Shown one piece after another: positions 8,801 through 15,300 of a stretch of DNA of 32,363 nucleotides. The notes under the pieces are model-generated. The model saw only the letters and a list, made by a program, of their open reading frames with translations. It searched no databases and had not been told where the DNA came from. The translations under genes were made by a program, and so were the position numbers. Position 1 is the first letter of the stretch; each line of letters opens with the position of its first letter. Source of the DNA: Clostridiales bacterium (GTDB lineage: Bacteria > Bacillota > Clostridia > Christensenellales > UBA1242); the NCBI GenBank assembly GCA_918241715.1, contig CAKJYB010000042.1:1-32363 (forward strand), in the 5' to 3' direction.

Positions 8801-9197
8801 GATGTCCGCGTTGTTTGATGGAACTGAAAAACTTTTGAATTATGGGGTTTTGCTTGAAAACATAAAACTTGTAAAGAGTGTTGTTTCGGGGGCAACTCTA
8901 TATAAAGAAAAAAGGTTTATCATGAAAGAAAAACTCTGCAACCTTTTGGAAGGTGTGGAATATGACGACAAGATATTGCTTCAGGGTGCAGTGGATTTGT
9001 TTGCAGTGAAAAAGGACGAAGTTGTTTTGATAGATTATAAATATTCAAATTCGACCGATAAAAATTATTTGATAAATAAATACAAAAATCAAATTAAATT
9101 TTACAAAATGGCAATAGAAAACGCCTTTAATTTGCCTGTTAAAAATGCATATTTATTGTCATTAAAACACGCAGAATTGATTAAAGTTGAAGTTTAA
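5892..9197 (+). CDS. addA: ATP-dependent helicase/nuclease subunit A, AddA
   Basis: A 1101-residue UvrD/Rep-family (SF1A) helicase with a C-terminal nuclease, slightly short for the family. I chose ATG 5892, which overlaps the addB stop (TAATG). An in-frame upstream start at 5805 lies inside addB and adds no conserved sequence. Visible motifs in order: Walker A SASAGSGKT (26-34), TFTKAAAAEM (motif Ia), FIDEYQDTS (Walker B), GDVKQGIYGFR (motif III), NFRSDERV (motif IV), ETIHASKGLEYPVVF (motif V) and FYVALTRAKN (motif VI). The C-terminal nuclease has QGAVDLF and IDYKYS (Asp1048, Lys1050). AddA supplies the translocating motor and one of the two nuclease sites. It is co-transcribed with addB. 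No convincing terminator follows, only a T-rich stretch. Confidence 0.96.
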   Translation: MAEKKEEKILEQTKVLENKKKNMIVSASAGSGKTFVMIKYVTELVCERKIPLKDIVVLTFTKAAAAEMKERLEKSLRKQKQTAYVVEQIDSLPTANISTIDSFCEKNLKKYANLVGLSETFSVLDANLDEKLKKESFDKAIKLFKQTEPEKYVQLVEIFKNNIGEIREIVFSIESLVDVVSDRNDFLQKNMKNAESYFDKAADFLVLNFKNMLNKIFEKIEKLHLVEYENAVRKNMGIILQAKDIFELCSILNNVEMPDRPKKKDVGEEVFDLLGKLKELFEGEKEKILDLDLLDNQKAKMQREGILEKSFLSLFLAYEKIESETKLARNCLSFSDLSKFMVKLSEKENLFGNVKYVFIDEYQDTSKIQERIVKNIAKNCNFVAVGDVKQGIYGFRLADSEIFLKDVKDFDENEDSAVNYLKENFRSDERVLNFINKVFDVCMREENTGVEYKKDADLHAFHRFKNDGSKAVTIHVVKEEKPEEETLPELYSVKNAKIELKNSDLKQMLDIREQIFVARKTKIYEDEEFRDCKFGDIAILSRSRSDLYFCLEEFLIESGIPVGTDSKKKLLDEVEIKVLLNFLKISLIMEDDIATLSVLLSPIGGFTLEEIIKEKGTQTICEMVQNNQKFASVIKKIEDFKRNMSVFGAKKAFDLLFIETKYRSYLNSKQDFKMVNEFVDAFLQNVQECGFEYDLPSLINYFENVDIDVENLGQVQDGVILETIHASKGLEYPVVFLIGCDKDFMKVSGKENRNVRIDENFGFAVKDFNVDENENSTSVRMLAIKQLEKRKRFRDELMIFYVALTRAKNKLVLFGKYDAKIFEKKNLDECKTYFDLVFNACDDMRRALQNDEKYEDVDVEAHVVNDVILKEIEKEDVEKNPEFETSCVAKIKEYLGFDYKYDDKLNFKLKEGVTSLNLKNLENNLEKYSNENFSFVGAGVEIGNAYHLAMENLDFEKIDSVDDIKRQIEQMSALFDGTEKLLNYGVLLENIKLVKSVVSGATLYKEKRFIMKEKLCNLLEGVEYDDKILLQGAVDLFAVKKDEVVLIDYKYSNSTDKNYLINKYKNQIKFYKMAIENAFNLPVKNAYLLSLKHAELIKVEV

Positions 9198-9325
9198 AAA
9201 GGGAAAAATATTATAAGAAAAAGTGACATTTTTGGTTGCTTTTTCTCTTTTTGTTTTACGGACGAAAAAATGTTTTAAAAATATTTAAAAAATTATTAAA
9301 AAATGTTAGTAAATATTTTTTTGAT

Positions 9326-9336
9326 TGTGATATACT
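9326..9336 (+). promoter_or_regulatory. Extended -10 promoter of the AT-hook membrane protein
   Basis: TGTGATATACT, with -10 TATACT at 9331-9336 and an extended TG element. No good -35 is visible at 16-18 nt (the nearest is TTAGTA at 9306-9311). The preceding bases 9198-9325 are A/T-rich and contain no gene I can support. Confidence 0.5.
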
Positions 9337-9358
9337 ACAAATGTATATAGGAGGCTTT

Positions 9359-12043
9359 ATGAATTCGATGGGATTAAGCATTGTAGAAAATGTTGTAAAA
9401 TTTCTCACCAACGTAACAAGCAAACTTGGTATTGACTTGTTGTTTGTTATTGCTCTTGGCGTGGAAGTTTTGTTTGTTTTGTTCTATCTGATTAGATCTG
9501 CTTCGTCTTACGAAGTATCTTTAAATCGTGCATTGAACAAAATAAATTATTGGCTTTTTGAAAAGAAACATGTTACAGAAGAAAACATTAGAAGTTTGAA
9601 TGTTCTTTTCAAAACAAAGGCACCAAAAAGATTGACATATTATTGGCATCAATACGTTTTGTTTAGAGAAGGTGTTCCATCAAGTTATTTCACAGCAGAA
9701 AACTTGATTGAAAAACCAACAAAGACAAGTTCGTATAAAGCAAACATCAGAAAACTTGGAATCTTCTCCGGCTTCTGGGCTGCATTCGCTGCACTTTTCA
9801 TTCTTATCTTTGAAGGAAGAAACGGGGCTGCAGACACAGTGCTTAAAGGTTCGGTTTTGATTGAAGCAGTTTTGCTTGCTGTTGCAGTTGGACTTATTGG
9901 AATCTTGTTTATGCTCTTTATGAGTGCAAGAAGAAACAGCGTTTTGAATTCACTTTATCAAAATGTAAGTTTGTTTGACAGATTTATGGATAACGCCTGC
10001 ACAGATCTTCCATCATATATTGACTATCAAATCTTGTTTACTCCTGCCGAAATTGAAAAAGGCCAACCAGTTTTGAGAGAGTTCTTGGATTTTAAAGCAA
10101 GAAAAGAAAAGGAAGAATTCACAAAAGCAAAAGAAGAGCAAATCGATTATGTTACATACGACTTTAGCTCAACAGGTGTTGATGGCTCAGTTGTTCTTGA
10201 AAGAGCAATGAGAGAAAGTGAAAAGTTCTTGAAGAAGAGAGAAAAACTTCTTGTTCAGGTTTCACAACTTGAAGCAGAACTTGATTCAAGAAAGAAAAAC
10301 TTTGACAACATTCAAAGAGAATCTCAAACAAAGATTCAAGCATCTAAAGAAAACATTCAAAGACTCCGTCAGATGCAAGAAGAAACAACAAACAGAATTG
10401 AAAGCAACTACTATAGAAAACAACAAACTCAAGAAGCTGCAAAACAAGAGCAGTTGGAACAAGAGTTTGAACAACAAAGAGCAAAATACTTGCTTGAAAA
10501 AGGTGAGTGTGAAGAAGAGATTGCAAAACTTAATGCTGACCTTGAAAAGTATAGACTTGATGTTGAAAACGCAATGCTCAATGAATATAAGACATTCTTT
10601 GATAAGTTCTGCCACAGCGCTGAAAAAGTTGTTGCAAAAGTGTTTGACGAAAAGTTTAACGAAATGAAAGGTCAAATCGAACAAGACAAGCGCACAATTA
10701 CAGAACTTGAAATCAAGACAAAAAATATCCCTGCTCCACCAGAAGATTTGGGACAACAGATGCTTGGGGAATACGACGCCGAAGGAAATTATGTATATCC
10801 AAACGGAACATTCTATGACAGAAACGGAAACTTCCATGACGAAGAAGGAAGAATCTTTGCTCAAGATGGAACACTCTTGTATCTTCCAGAAGAGCCAAAA
10901 GAAGAAAAGCCAAAATCATTTGTTGATTTGGACGAACTTGATTCATTTGAATTTATGACAGATGTTGCTCAAAAGAATGACATTTATGATGTGGCAACAA
11001 ATGTTGTAAACGAAGTTGATAAAGACGAAGATATCGAAGTTATCAACAGCGCAAAAGAAAGAGAAAAGGCTGCTGCAGAAGCTGAAGCTGCCAAAGTTGA
11101 AGAAGAAAAGCCTGTTGAAGCAAAATTTGAAAACTTCTCACTTGATGCAGAAGAAGCTCCACAGGAAGTTCCACAAGAACAGCCACAACCAGAGACCGAA
11201 GAACCACAAGAAGAAGAGCCTGCACCTGCAGAACCAGAAGAAGAACAGGAAGAGCCAGAAGAAGTCGAAGACGAAGAACCTGAAGAAAACGACTATGAAT
11301 ATGAAGAAGAAGTTATCGAACATGATGGCCGTCCAAGAAAGATTGTCAAAGAAGAAGACAAACCTGTAAGAAAACCAGGTCGTCCAAGAAAAGCTGTTGT
11401 TGCGAAAGCTTCAGCAAGAAAACCGGGCAGACCAAAAAAGGTTGAAACAAAAAAACCTGCAAGAAAACCTGGTAGACCTAAGAAAGTTGAGCCAGTAAGA
11501 AAACCAGGCAGACCAAAAAAGGTTGAAACAAAACCAGTAAGAGCAGTTGGTCGTCCAAGAAAAGTTGAAACGGCAAAGGCTCCAGCAAGAAAGCCGGGCA
11601 GACCAAAAAAAGTTGTTGAAGCTCCAAAGGCTCCAGCAAGAAAACCGGGCAGACCTAAGAAAGTAGAAACAAAGGCACCAGTTGCAACAAAGAAGGTTGG
11701 CCGTCCAAAGAAAGTTGTTGAAGAACCACAAGAAGTTCGTGGACGTGGCAGACCAAGAAAAGAATCTTTAAACGAAATCAACAAGCGTTTGTCAGCAGAA
11801 GAACAAAAACTTGCACAAATGAGAAAGATTTTAAACAGAGAGCTTGAAGATGCAATGGTTGGAGTAAATTCTACAAAGACAACAGGAAATAACCAAGACA
11901 GAAGAAGTCAAATCATGAAAGAAATTGACGATCTTCAAAAAGAAGCTCAAAAAGTTATGAAGTCAAACGGCTCTCAAGAAAAGATGGCCGAAATCAACGA
12001 AAAACTTGAAAGACTTTTAAATGAAATTCAAAACTTGGGTTAA
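9359..12043 (+). CDS. Membrane-anchored coiled-coil protein with ten AT-hook cores; N-terminus ExbB/TolQ/MotA-like
   Basis: 894 residues from ATG 9359, behind AGGAGG; an in-frame start at 9236 lies upstream of the promoter and is rejected. Order of parts: membrane helix ~25-46; basic cytoplasmic loop ~47-132; helices ~133-152 and ~166-189 separated by a short loop; coiled coil ~281-450; short Gly/Asn/Asp/Tyr repeats 470-512; strongly acidic Pro/Glu region ~595-655; ten GRP[RK]K cores at 657-801, mostly as RKPGRPKK; final coiled coil ~803-892. The helix spacing and the TM3 pattern IEAVLLAVAVGLI resemble the MotA/TolQ/ExbB channel family. AT-hooks bind the minor groove of A+T-rich DNA, and charge distribution puts this tail in the cytoplasm. 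I infer a membrane-tethered DNA-binding or nucleoid-anchoring protein. The channel similarity is tentative. It follows addBA under its own promoter and ends at a strong terminator. Confidence 0.75.
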   Translation: MNSMGLSIVENVVKFLTNVTSKLGIDLLFVIALGVEVLFVLFYLIRSASSYEVSLNRALNKINYWLFEKKHVTEENIRSLNVLFKTKAPKRLTYYWHQYVLFREGVPSSYFTAENLIEKPTKTSSYKANIRKLGIFSGFWAAFAALFILIFEGRNGAADTVLKGSVLIEAVLLAVAVGLIGILFMLFMSARRNSVLNSLYQNVSLFDRFMDNACTDLPSYIDYQILFTPAEIEKGQPVLREFLDFKARKEKEEFTKAKEEQIDYVTYDFSSTGVDGSVVLERAMRESEKFLKKREKLLVQVSQLEAELDSRKKNFDNIQRESQTKIQASKENIQRLRQMQEETTNRIESNYYRKQQTQEAAKQEQLEQEFEQQRAKYLLEKGECEEEIAKLNADLEKYRLDVENAMLNEYKTFFDKFCHSAEKVVAKVFDEKFNEMKGQIEQDKRTITELEIKTKNIPAPPEDLGQQMLGEYDAEGNYVYPNGTFYDRNGNFHDEEGRIFAQDGTLLYLPEEPKEEKPKSFVDLDELDSFEFMTDVAQKNDIYDVATNVVNEVDKDEDIEVINSAKEREKAAAEAEAAKVEEEKPVEAKFENFSLDAEEAPQEVPQEQPQPETEEPQEEEPAPAEPEEEQEEPEEVEDEEPEENDYEYEEEVIEHDGRPRKIVKEEDKPVRKPGRPRKAVVAKASARKPGRPKKVETKKPARKPGRPKKVEPVRKPGRPKKVETKPVRAVGRPRKVETAKAPARKPGRPKKVVEAPKAPARKPGRPKKVETKAPVATKKVGRPKKVVEEPQEVRGRGRPRKESLNEINKRLSAEEQKLAQMRKILNRELEDAMVGVNSTKTTGNNQDRRSQIMKEIDDLQKEAQKVMKSNGSQEKMAEINEKLERLLNEIQNLG
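11327..11761 (+). repeat. AT-hook repeat array within the membrane protein
   Basis: Ten copies of a G-R-P-[RK]-K core in 145 residues, most within R-K-P-G-R-P-K-K and separated by 6-15 residues of Lys/Val/Glu/Pro/Ala spacer. The DNA varies synonymously between units (for example CCGGGCAGACCA, CCAGGTCGTCCA and CCTGGTAGACCT). The peptide is therefore conserved more than the DNA, which argues for selection on the hooks rather than recent tandem duplication. Confidence 0.85.
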
Positions 12044-12048
12044 AAAAG

Positions 12049-12075
12049 AAAAGACCGATAATTCGGTCTTTTTTT
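12049..12075. terminator. Bidirectional terminator
   Basis: AAAAGACCGA (12049-12058), loop TAAT, TCGGTCTTTT (12063-12072) and further Ts. A-tracts and T-tracts flank both sides, so it can end the AT-hook gene rightwards and the convergent small membrane gene leftwards. Confidence 0.9.
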
Positions 12076-12085
12076 ATTATTCTTT

Positions 12086-12385
12086 TTAGAATGGCCAAAA
12101 CTCAATCCAGCCTTTTGCCAATCCCCAAATTGTAAAGGCGAATGCTGCAATAATGCAAAGCATGCTCAAAAAGTAAAAGAGTTTTGCAAAGCCTTGATTT
12201 CCTGCTCTTTTTTGGTAGCCACCTGTAAACATGAGTGCCAAACCAACAAAAAACAAAATGTAAGTTAAAACAAGGAAGTTATCCAAAAACTTTATTGCGT
12301 GAAAGATGTAGATAACTGAAAAGCCAATTGCTACGGCGCTGCAAACAAGAGCCATTATTAAGTTTTTTTTCTGAACTCTGTCCAT
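12086..12385 (-). CDS. Small integral membrane protein, 99 aa
   Basis: A 99-residue hydrophobic protein with about three membrane helices (LIMALVCSAVAIGFSVIYIF; FLVLTYILFFVGLALMFTGG; FLSMLCIIAAFAFTIWGLA) and short basic ends. I do not recognise a family. I chose ATG 12385 (MDRVQKK) because the promoter TTGACA-17-TATGAT places transcription start near 12402. The longer start at 12406 would lie upstream of that. GTGAGTGG, four bases before ATG 12385, serves as a weak ribosome-binding site. It is monocistronic and convergent with the AT-hook membrane protein, sharing its terminator. A role as a small membrane accessory protein is possible but not shown. Confidence 0.75.
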   Translation of the reverse strand: MDRVQKKNLIMALVCSAVAIGFSVIYIFHAIKFLDNFLVLTYILFFVGLALMFTGGYQKRAGNQGFAKLFYFLSMLCIIAAFAFTIWGLAKGWIEFWPF

Positions 12386-12408
12386 AAAACCACTCACTTT
12401 ATACATAT

Positions 12409-12437
12409 ATCATAAAATCTTTACAAAAATATGTCAA
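12409..12437 (-). promoter_or_regulatory. Promoter of the small membrane protein
   Basis: On the minus strand: TTGACA (12437-12432), a 17-nt spacer and TATGAT (12414-12409). The -35 is perfect and the -10 has five of six consensus bases. Confidence 0.75.
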
Positions 12438-12452
12438 ACAAATTTGTGCAAA

Positions 12453-13316
12453 TTAAAAGTCAGGAACATATTTTTCACTGGCACTTTCAAAGTCTTGAAC
12501 ATAACCATTTGAAAGTTCTAAACTCTCCAAATGTGCAATAACGGCCTTATATTCGATTGGTTTGAGTTTTCTGTCAAGTTTGCTTTTTCCGTTTGGGGTA
12601 AACTGACTCATCACACTTATTTTTCTTGTTGGGAAGAAGTCGTTTATGATGTTTAGCACATTTATCGAATTTTCAACGTGTCCGGGCAAAACCAAATGAC
12701 GAATGACAACGCCTTGTTTCATAAATTCATTTTCCATTATGTCAGGCTTTTGTTTGCACATTTCTTTAAGTGCTGGCAGAGCCTGAGAAAAATAGTCATT
12801 ACATTTTGAAAACTCTCTGCCAAGATTGTCATTTGCATACTTAAAATCTGTCAAAAAGACGTCAACAAATTTGCTTACACGTTTGATGTTTTCTGTTGTT
12901 TCGTAGCCGTTTGTATTCCAAACGACAGGGATTTTTTTGTTTATTTTTTCAAAGGCAGACAAAAGAGAATCTGAAAAGTGTGTTGGTGTGATAAGGTCTA
13001 TTGAAGAATGAGAATCTTGATTTTCTTCTATAAGTTTGACAAACTCTTCAACAGAATATTCCTTTCCAACACCACCACGTGAGATTTCGTAGTTTTGACA
13101 ATAATCACACCTTAAGTTGCAACCAGAAAAGAAGATGGCAAGAGCACCTTTTTCTCCTGTTATACAAGGTTCTTCCCACTGAAAGTTTTTTATGATTTTT
13201 GCAATTTTTAAAGTGCTGTGCTCATTGCAAAAACCCAAAAAATTTGTTCTGTCAATATGACATTTTCTTGGGCATGCACTGCAAAATTTTTTGTCAAAAA
13301 CGTCTTTTTTCTGCAT
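12453..13316 (-). CDS. Radical SAM protein of the PflX (COG1313) type
   Basis: A 287-residue radical SAM enzyme. The cluster motif C-x3-C-x2-C is CNLRCDYC (Cys66, Cys70, Cys73). Before it comes an N-terminal four-Cys element, C-x2-C-P-R-x-C ... G-x-C (Cys12, 15, 19, 30). That element is characteristic of the PflX group related to pyruvate-formate-lyase activases. Later segments (WNTNGYET, VFLTDFKY, RHLVLPGH) fit the SAM-binding barrel. These proteins reductively cleave S-adenosylmethionine to make a radical; the substrate of this group is not established, and a glycyl-radical enzyme partner is not visible here. The ATG at 13316 lacks a Shine-Dalgarno and lies seven bases after a TAGAAT -10 box, so the mRNA is predicted to be leaderless. 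It depends on Fe-S supply (suf operon nearby). Confidence 0.88.
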   Translation of the reverse strand: MQKKDVFDKKFCSACPRKCHIDRTNFLGFCNEHSTLKIAKIIKNFQWEEPCITGEKGALAIFFSGCNLRCDYCQNYEISRGGVGKEYSVEEFVKLIEENQDSHSSIDLITPTHFSDSLLSAFEKINKKIPVVWNTNGYETTENIKRVSKFVDVFLTDFKYANDNLGREFSKCNDYFSQALPALKEMCKQKPDIMENEFMKQGVVIRHLVLPGHVENSINVLNIINDFFPTRKISVMSQFTPNGKSKLDRKLKPIEYKAVIAHLESLELSNGYVQDFESASEKYVPDF

Positions 13317-13322
13317 ACATAC

Positions 13323-13352
13323 ATTCTAGCACAACAGCATTGAAATTTTCAA
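13323..13352 (-). promoter_or_regulatory. Promoter of the radical SAM gene, predicts leaderless mRNA
   Basis: On the minus strand: TTGAAA (13352-13347), an 18-nt spacer and extended -10 TGCTAGAAT with TAGAAT at 13328-13323. The A of ATG (13316) is seven bases after the -10 box. Confidence 0.6.
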
Positions 13353-13377
13353 GGTTTTTAACAAGGAACACAAATAC

Positions 13378-13406
13378 TAGACAAAGCACGCAAAATATGA
13401 TATAAT
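13378..13406 (+). promoter_or_regulatory. Promoter of the CNNM/CorC transporter gene
   Basis: TAGACA (13378-13383), a 17-nt spacer and a perfect TATAAT (13401-13406) with the extended TGA element. It is divergent from the radical SAM promoter 26 bases away. Confidence 0.75.
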
Positions 13407-13412
13407 ATCACC

Positions 13413-13440
13413 TGTTAATCAGAATAAACCTAGATTAACA
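13413..13440 (+). promoter_or_regulatory. Inverted repeat at the transcription start of the CorC-type gene
   Basis: TGTTAATC (13413-13420) and GATTAACA (13433-13440) are perfect 8-bp arms around a 12-base loop. The left arm begins exactly where transcription is predicted to start and the right arm abuts AAAAGGAGAA, the ribosome-binding site. It may be an operator or a 5'-terminal RNA hairpin that protects the mRNA or affects translation. There is no T-tract, so it is not a terminator. Confidence 0.5.
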
Positions 13441-13455
13441 AAAAGGAGAAATATT

Positions 13456-14832
13456 TTGAATCACCCCAGTTTGCTTTTGGCAACACAATTTAATTACATA
13501 CATGGAATTTTAATAGCAGTTATTGTTTTCTTACTTGTTTGTTCGGCATTCTTTTCTGCAAGCGAAACAGCATATGCTTCTATGAACGTCATAAGAATTC
13601 GTTCTATGGCAGAAAACAAAGTCAAGGGCGCAAGAAGAACGCTTTATATAGCAGAACACTCTGACAGAGCTTTGACAACAATTTTGGTTGGAAACAACAT
13701 TGTAAACATTCTGGCAACCACGATGTGTGCTTACATTCTTTCAAGATTTATAAGCAGTGCAACACTCTACAACATTTTAAACACGGTTGTTATGACAATC
13801 ATAATTTTGATAACCGGAGAAATTTTGCCAAAGGCTTATGCAAAGGCACGTCCTGAAGCTGTTGCAATCAAATTTTCTGCAATAATGTTTGTGCTTATGA
13901 AACTTATGTATCCACTTGTTATTTGCTTTTATGGATTGCAAAAAGCGTTTACCAAAAAGGCAGCAAAAAATGACAATGCCGTAACGGTTACAGAAGATGA
14001 GCTTGAAGATATTATTGACACAATGGAAGAAGAAGGTGTGCTTGAAGATGGAGAAACGGACATTATTCAAGGGGCACTTAAAATCAAAGAAGTTACGATT
14101 GACAATATTATGACGCACAGAGTTGATGTTGTGTTTTTGGACATAAACTCAACAGAAGAAGAAGTTGAAAAGGTTTTTGCTGAATATCAATATAGCAGAA
14201 TTCCTGTTTATGAAGGAACAACTGACAACATTGTTGGAATTGTAAACATCAAAGATGTGTTTAGTTTTAAAATGCAAGGCAAAAAATTTCAACTTAGAAA
14301 TGTTTTGACAAAGCCACTCTTTACTGCAGAAAACACAAACGTTGACACGCTTATAAGAGAGATGCAAAAGAAAAGAAGCCACATTGCAGTTGTGTTGGAC
14401 GAAAATGGTGGAGTGTCTGGAATTGTAACACTTGAAGACTGCGTTGAAACCGTGTTTGGAGAAATCTACGACGAAACAGACAAAGACGAAAAGGAACCTG
14501 TCTTTGAAAAAATTGGAGAAAACGAATACAAGATTGATGCAGACATAAGCGTTGAAGATCTTTTTGAAAGACTTGAAATTGAAACTCTTCCAGAAGACCC
14601 ATATCAACCACTTTATTCTTTTGTCTTTGATTTGTCAGAAGACGTCCCTTCAATTGGAGAAAAGATTGAATACAACACAATTGACGAAATTATTGACGAC
14701 GAAGGAAACTTGACAAGACACAATATCACAATGGTATTTACAATCACAAAACTTGACGGACACAGAATTGAAATGGTAAATCTTCAAATTGTTGACAACG
14801 GCGACGAAAAAGAAGAAGAGAAGAAAGAATAG
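13456..14832 (+). CDS. CNNM/CorC-HlyC family membrane protein, probable divalent-cation transporter
   Basis: 458 residues starting at TTG 13456, five bases after AAAAGGAGAA. The N-terminal ~185 residues are a CNNM (DUF21) membrane domain, including FFSASETAYASMNVIRIRSM and the ITGEILPKAYAK motif typical of the family. A cytoplasmic CBS-pair domain follows (~210-335; IMTHRVDVVFLD, YSRIPVYEG, SHIAVVLDENGGVSGIVTLE) and a C-terminal CorC/HlyC transporter-associated domain (~355-440). Family members (YhdP/MpfA, YfjD, human CNNM) export or regulate Mg2+/Co2+. The CBS pair senses nucleotide, and the older hemolysin name is a misnomer. The tail is acidic and Lys/Glu-rich. It has its own strong promoter with an inverted repeat at the start site. 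Confidence 0.92.
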   Translation: MNHPSLLLATQFNYIHGILIAVIVFLLVCSAFFSASETAYASMNVIRIRSMAENKVKGARRTLYIAEHSDRALTTILVGNNIVNILATTMCAYILSRFISSATLYNILNTVVMTIIILITGEILPKAYAKARPEAVAIKFSAIMFVLMKLMYPLVICFYGLQKAFTKKAAKNDNAVTVTEDELEDIIDTMEEEGVLEDGETDIIQGALKIKEVTIDNIMTHRVDVVFLDINSTEEEVEKVFAEYQYSRIPVYEGTTDNIVGIVNIKDVFSFKMQGKKFQLRNVLTKPLFTAENTNVDTLIREMQKKRSHIAVVLDENGGVSGIVTLEDCVETVFGEIYDETDKDEKEPVFEKIGENEYKIDADISVEDLFERLEIETLPEDPYQPLYSFVFDLSEDVPSIGEKIEYNTIDEIIDDEGNLTRHNITMVFTITKLDGHRIEMVNLQIVDNGDEKEEEKKE

Positions 14833-14862
14833 TTGAAAAAACTTTGTTTTTTGTGATAAAAT
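14833..14862 (+). promoter_or_regulatory. Promoter of the SecB-like gene and tRNA-Gly
   Basis: TTGAAA (14833-14838), an 18-nt spacer and extended -10 TGTGATAAAAT (TAAAAT 14857-14862). AGGAGA at 14869-14874 then serves the ATG at 14881. It starts immediately after the stop codon of the transporter gene. Confidence 0.65.
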
Positions 14863-14880
14863 AGTTTTAGGAGACAAAAC

Positions 14881-15276
14881 ATGAACGAACAAGAAATCAT
14901 TAAACCACATTTGGTAAAACCACTTTTAGACAAGGTTGTTTTTGAAAGACTTGGCTTTCCTTCAAACAATGCAACAATAAACATCAAACCAGAAGATTTT
15001 ATTGATGTAAGAAAGGTGTCTGAAGAAGTTGTAAAAGTGACAATGACAAGAGAACTTAACATTCAACCTGCAAACCTTATGAAACTTGCAGTAACAATGA
15101 GTGTTGACATTCCTGTTGACTCAATTGAATTTGGCAAACTTCCAGACCCAAAAGGATTTATCAAAACAAGCCAACCTGTAAGAATTTTGGTTTCTTACAT
15201 TTCAAACATGATTACAAATCTTTCTATGAACACGATTTTGGGACCTATCGTAACCCCACCAAACATTCAAGAATAA
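14881..15276 (+). CDS. SecB-like/unknown protein, 131 aa
   Basis: 131 residues with no signal peptide or membrane segment. The middle is an alternating beta pattern (VVKVTMTRELNIQ; LMKLAVTMSVDIPV). The C-terminus is a helix followed by LGPIVTPP (ISNMITNLSMNT, then GPIVTPP). This beta-sheet plus terminal helix plus Pro-Pro ending resembles the SecB export-chaperone fold found in divergent form in Gram-positive bacteria. The match is by eye and loose, so the name is tentative. It is transcribed from its own promoter. Its stop codon forms part of a hairpin that ends two bases before a tRNA-Gly gene, so mRNA and tRNA should be on one primary transcript. Confidence 0.55.
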   Translation: MNEQEIIKPHLVKPLLDKVVFERLGFPSNNATINIKPEDFIDVRKVSEEVVKVTMTRELNIQPANLMKLAVTMSVDIPVDSIEFGKLPDPKGFIKTSQPVRILVSYISNMITNLSMNTILGPIVTPPNIQE

Positions 15277-15298
15277 GTTGGTGCATACTGCACCACTT
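15275..15298 (+). other. Hairpin joining the mRNA 3' end to tRNA-Gly
   Basis: AAG (15275-15277), bulged T, TGGTGCA (15279-15285), loop TAC, TGCACCA (15289-15295), CTT (15296-15298). It includes the stop codon of the preceding gene and has no T-tract. After RNase P cleavage at 15300/15301 it would cap the 3' end of the upstream mRNA. Confidence 0.55.
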
Positions 15299-15300
15299 GT

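Noticed and set aside
9198..9358. A terminator or small gene between addA and the AT-hook protein
   Set aside because: Only weak A/T pairing (AAAAAG ... CTTTTT) is visible and no small frame has a ribosome-binding site.
11327..11761. Possible CRISPR or satellite repeat
   Set aside because: The spacing is irregular, repeats follow the reading frame and vary synonymously, so they are protein repeats.
11293..11784. A 163-codon open frame antisense to the AT-hook repeats
   Set aside because: Its repeats (GLPGFLAG, GRP) are the mirror of the hook-coding DNA. It has no ribosome-binding site or promoter and arises from codon bias of the real gene.
12386..12406. Longer start for the small membrane protein
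   Set aside because: It would lie upstream of the predicted transcription start and lacks a ribosome-binding site.
13199..13405. A 68-codon plus-strand frame over the start of the radical SAM gene
   Set aside because: It overlaps the divergent promoter pair and has no ribosome-binding site or conserved features.
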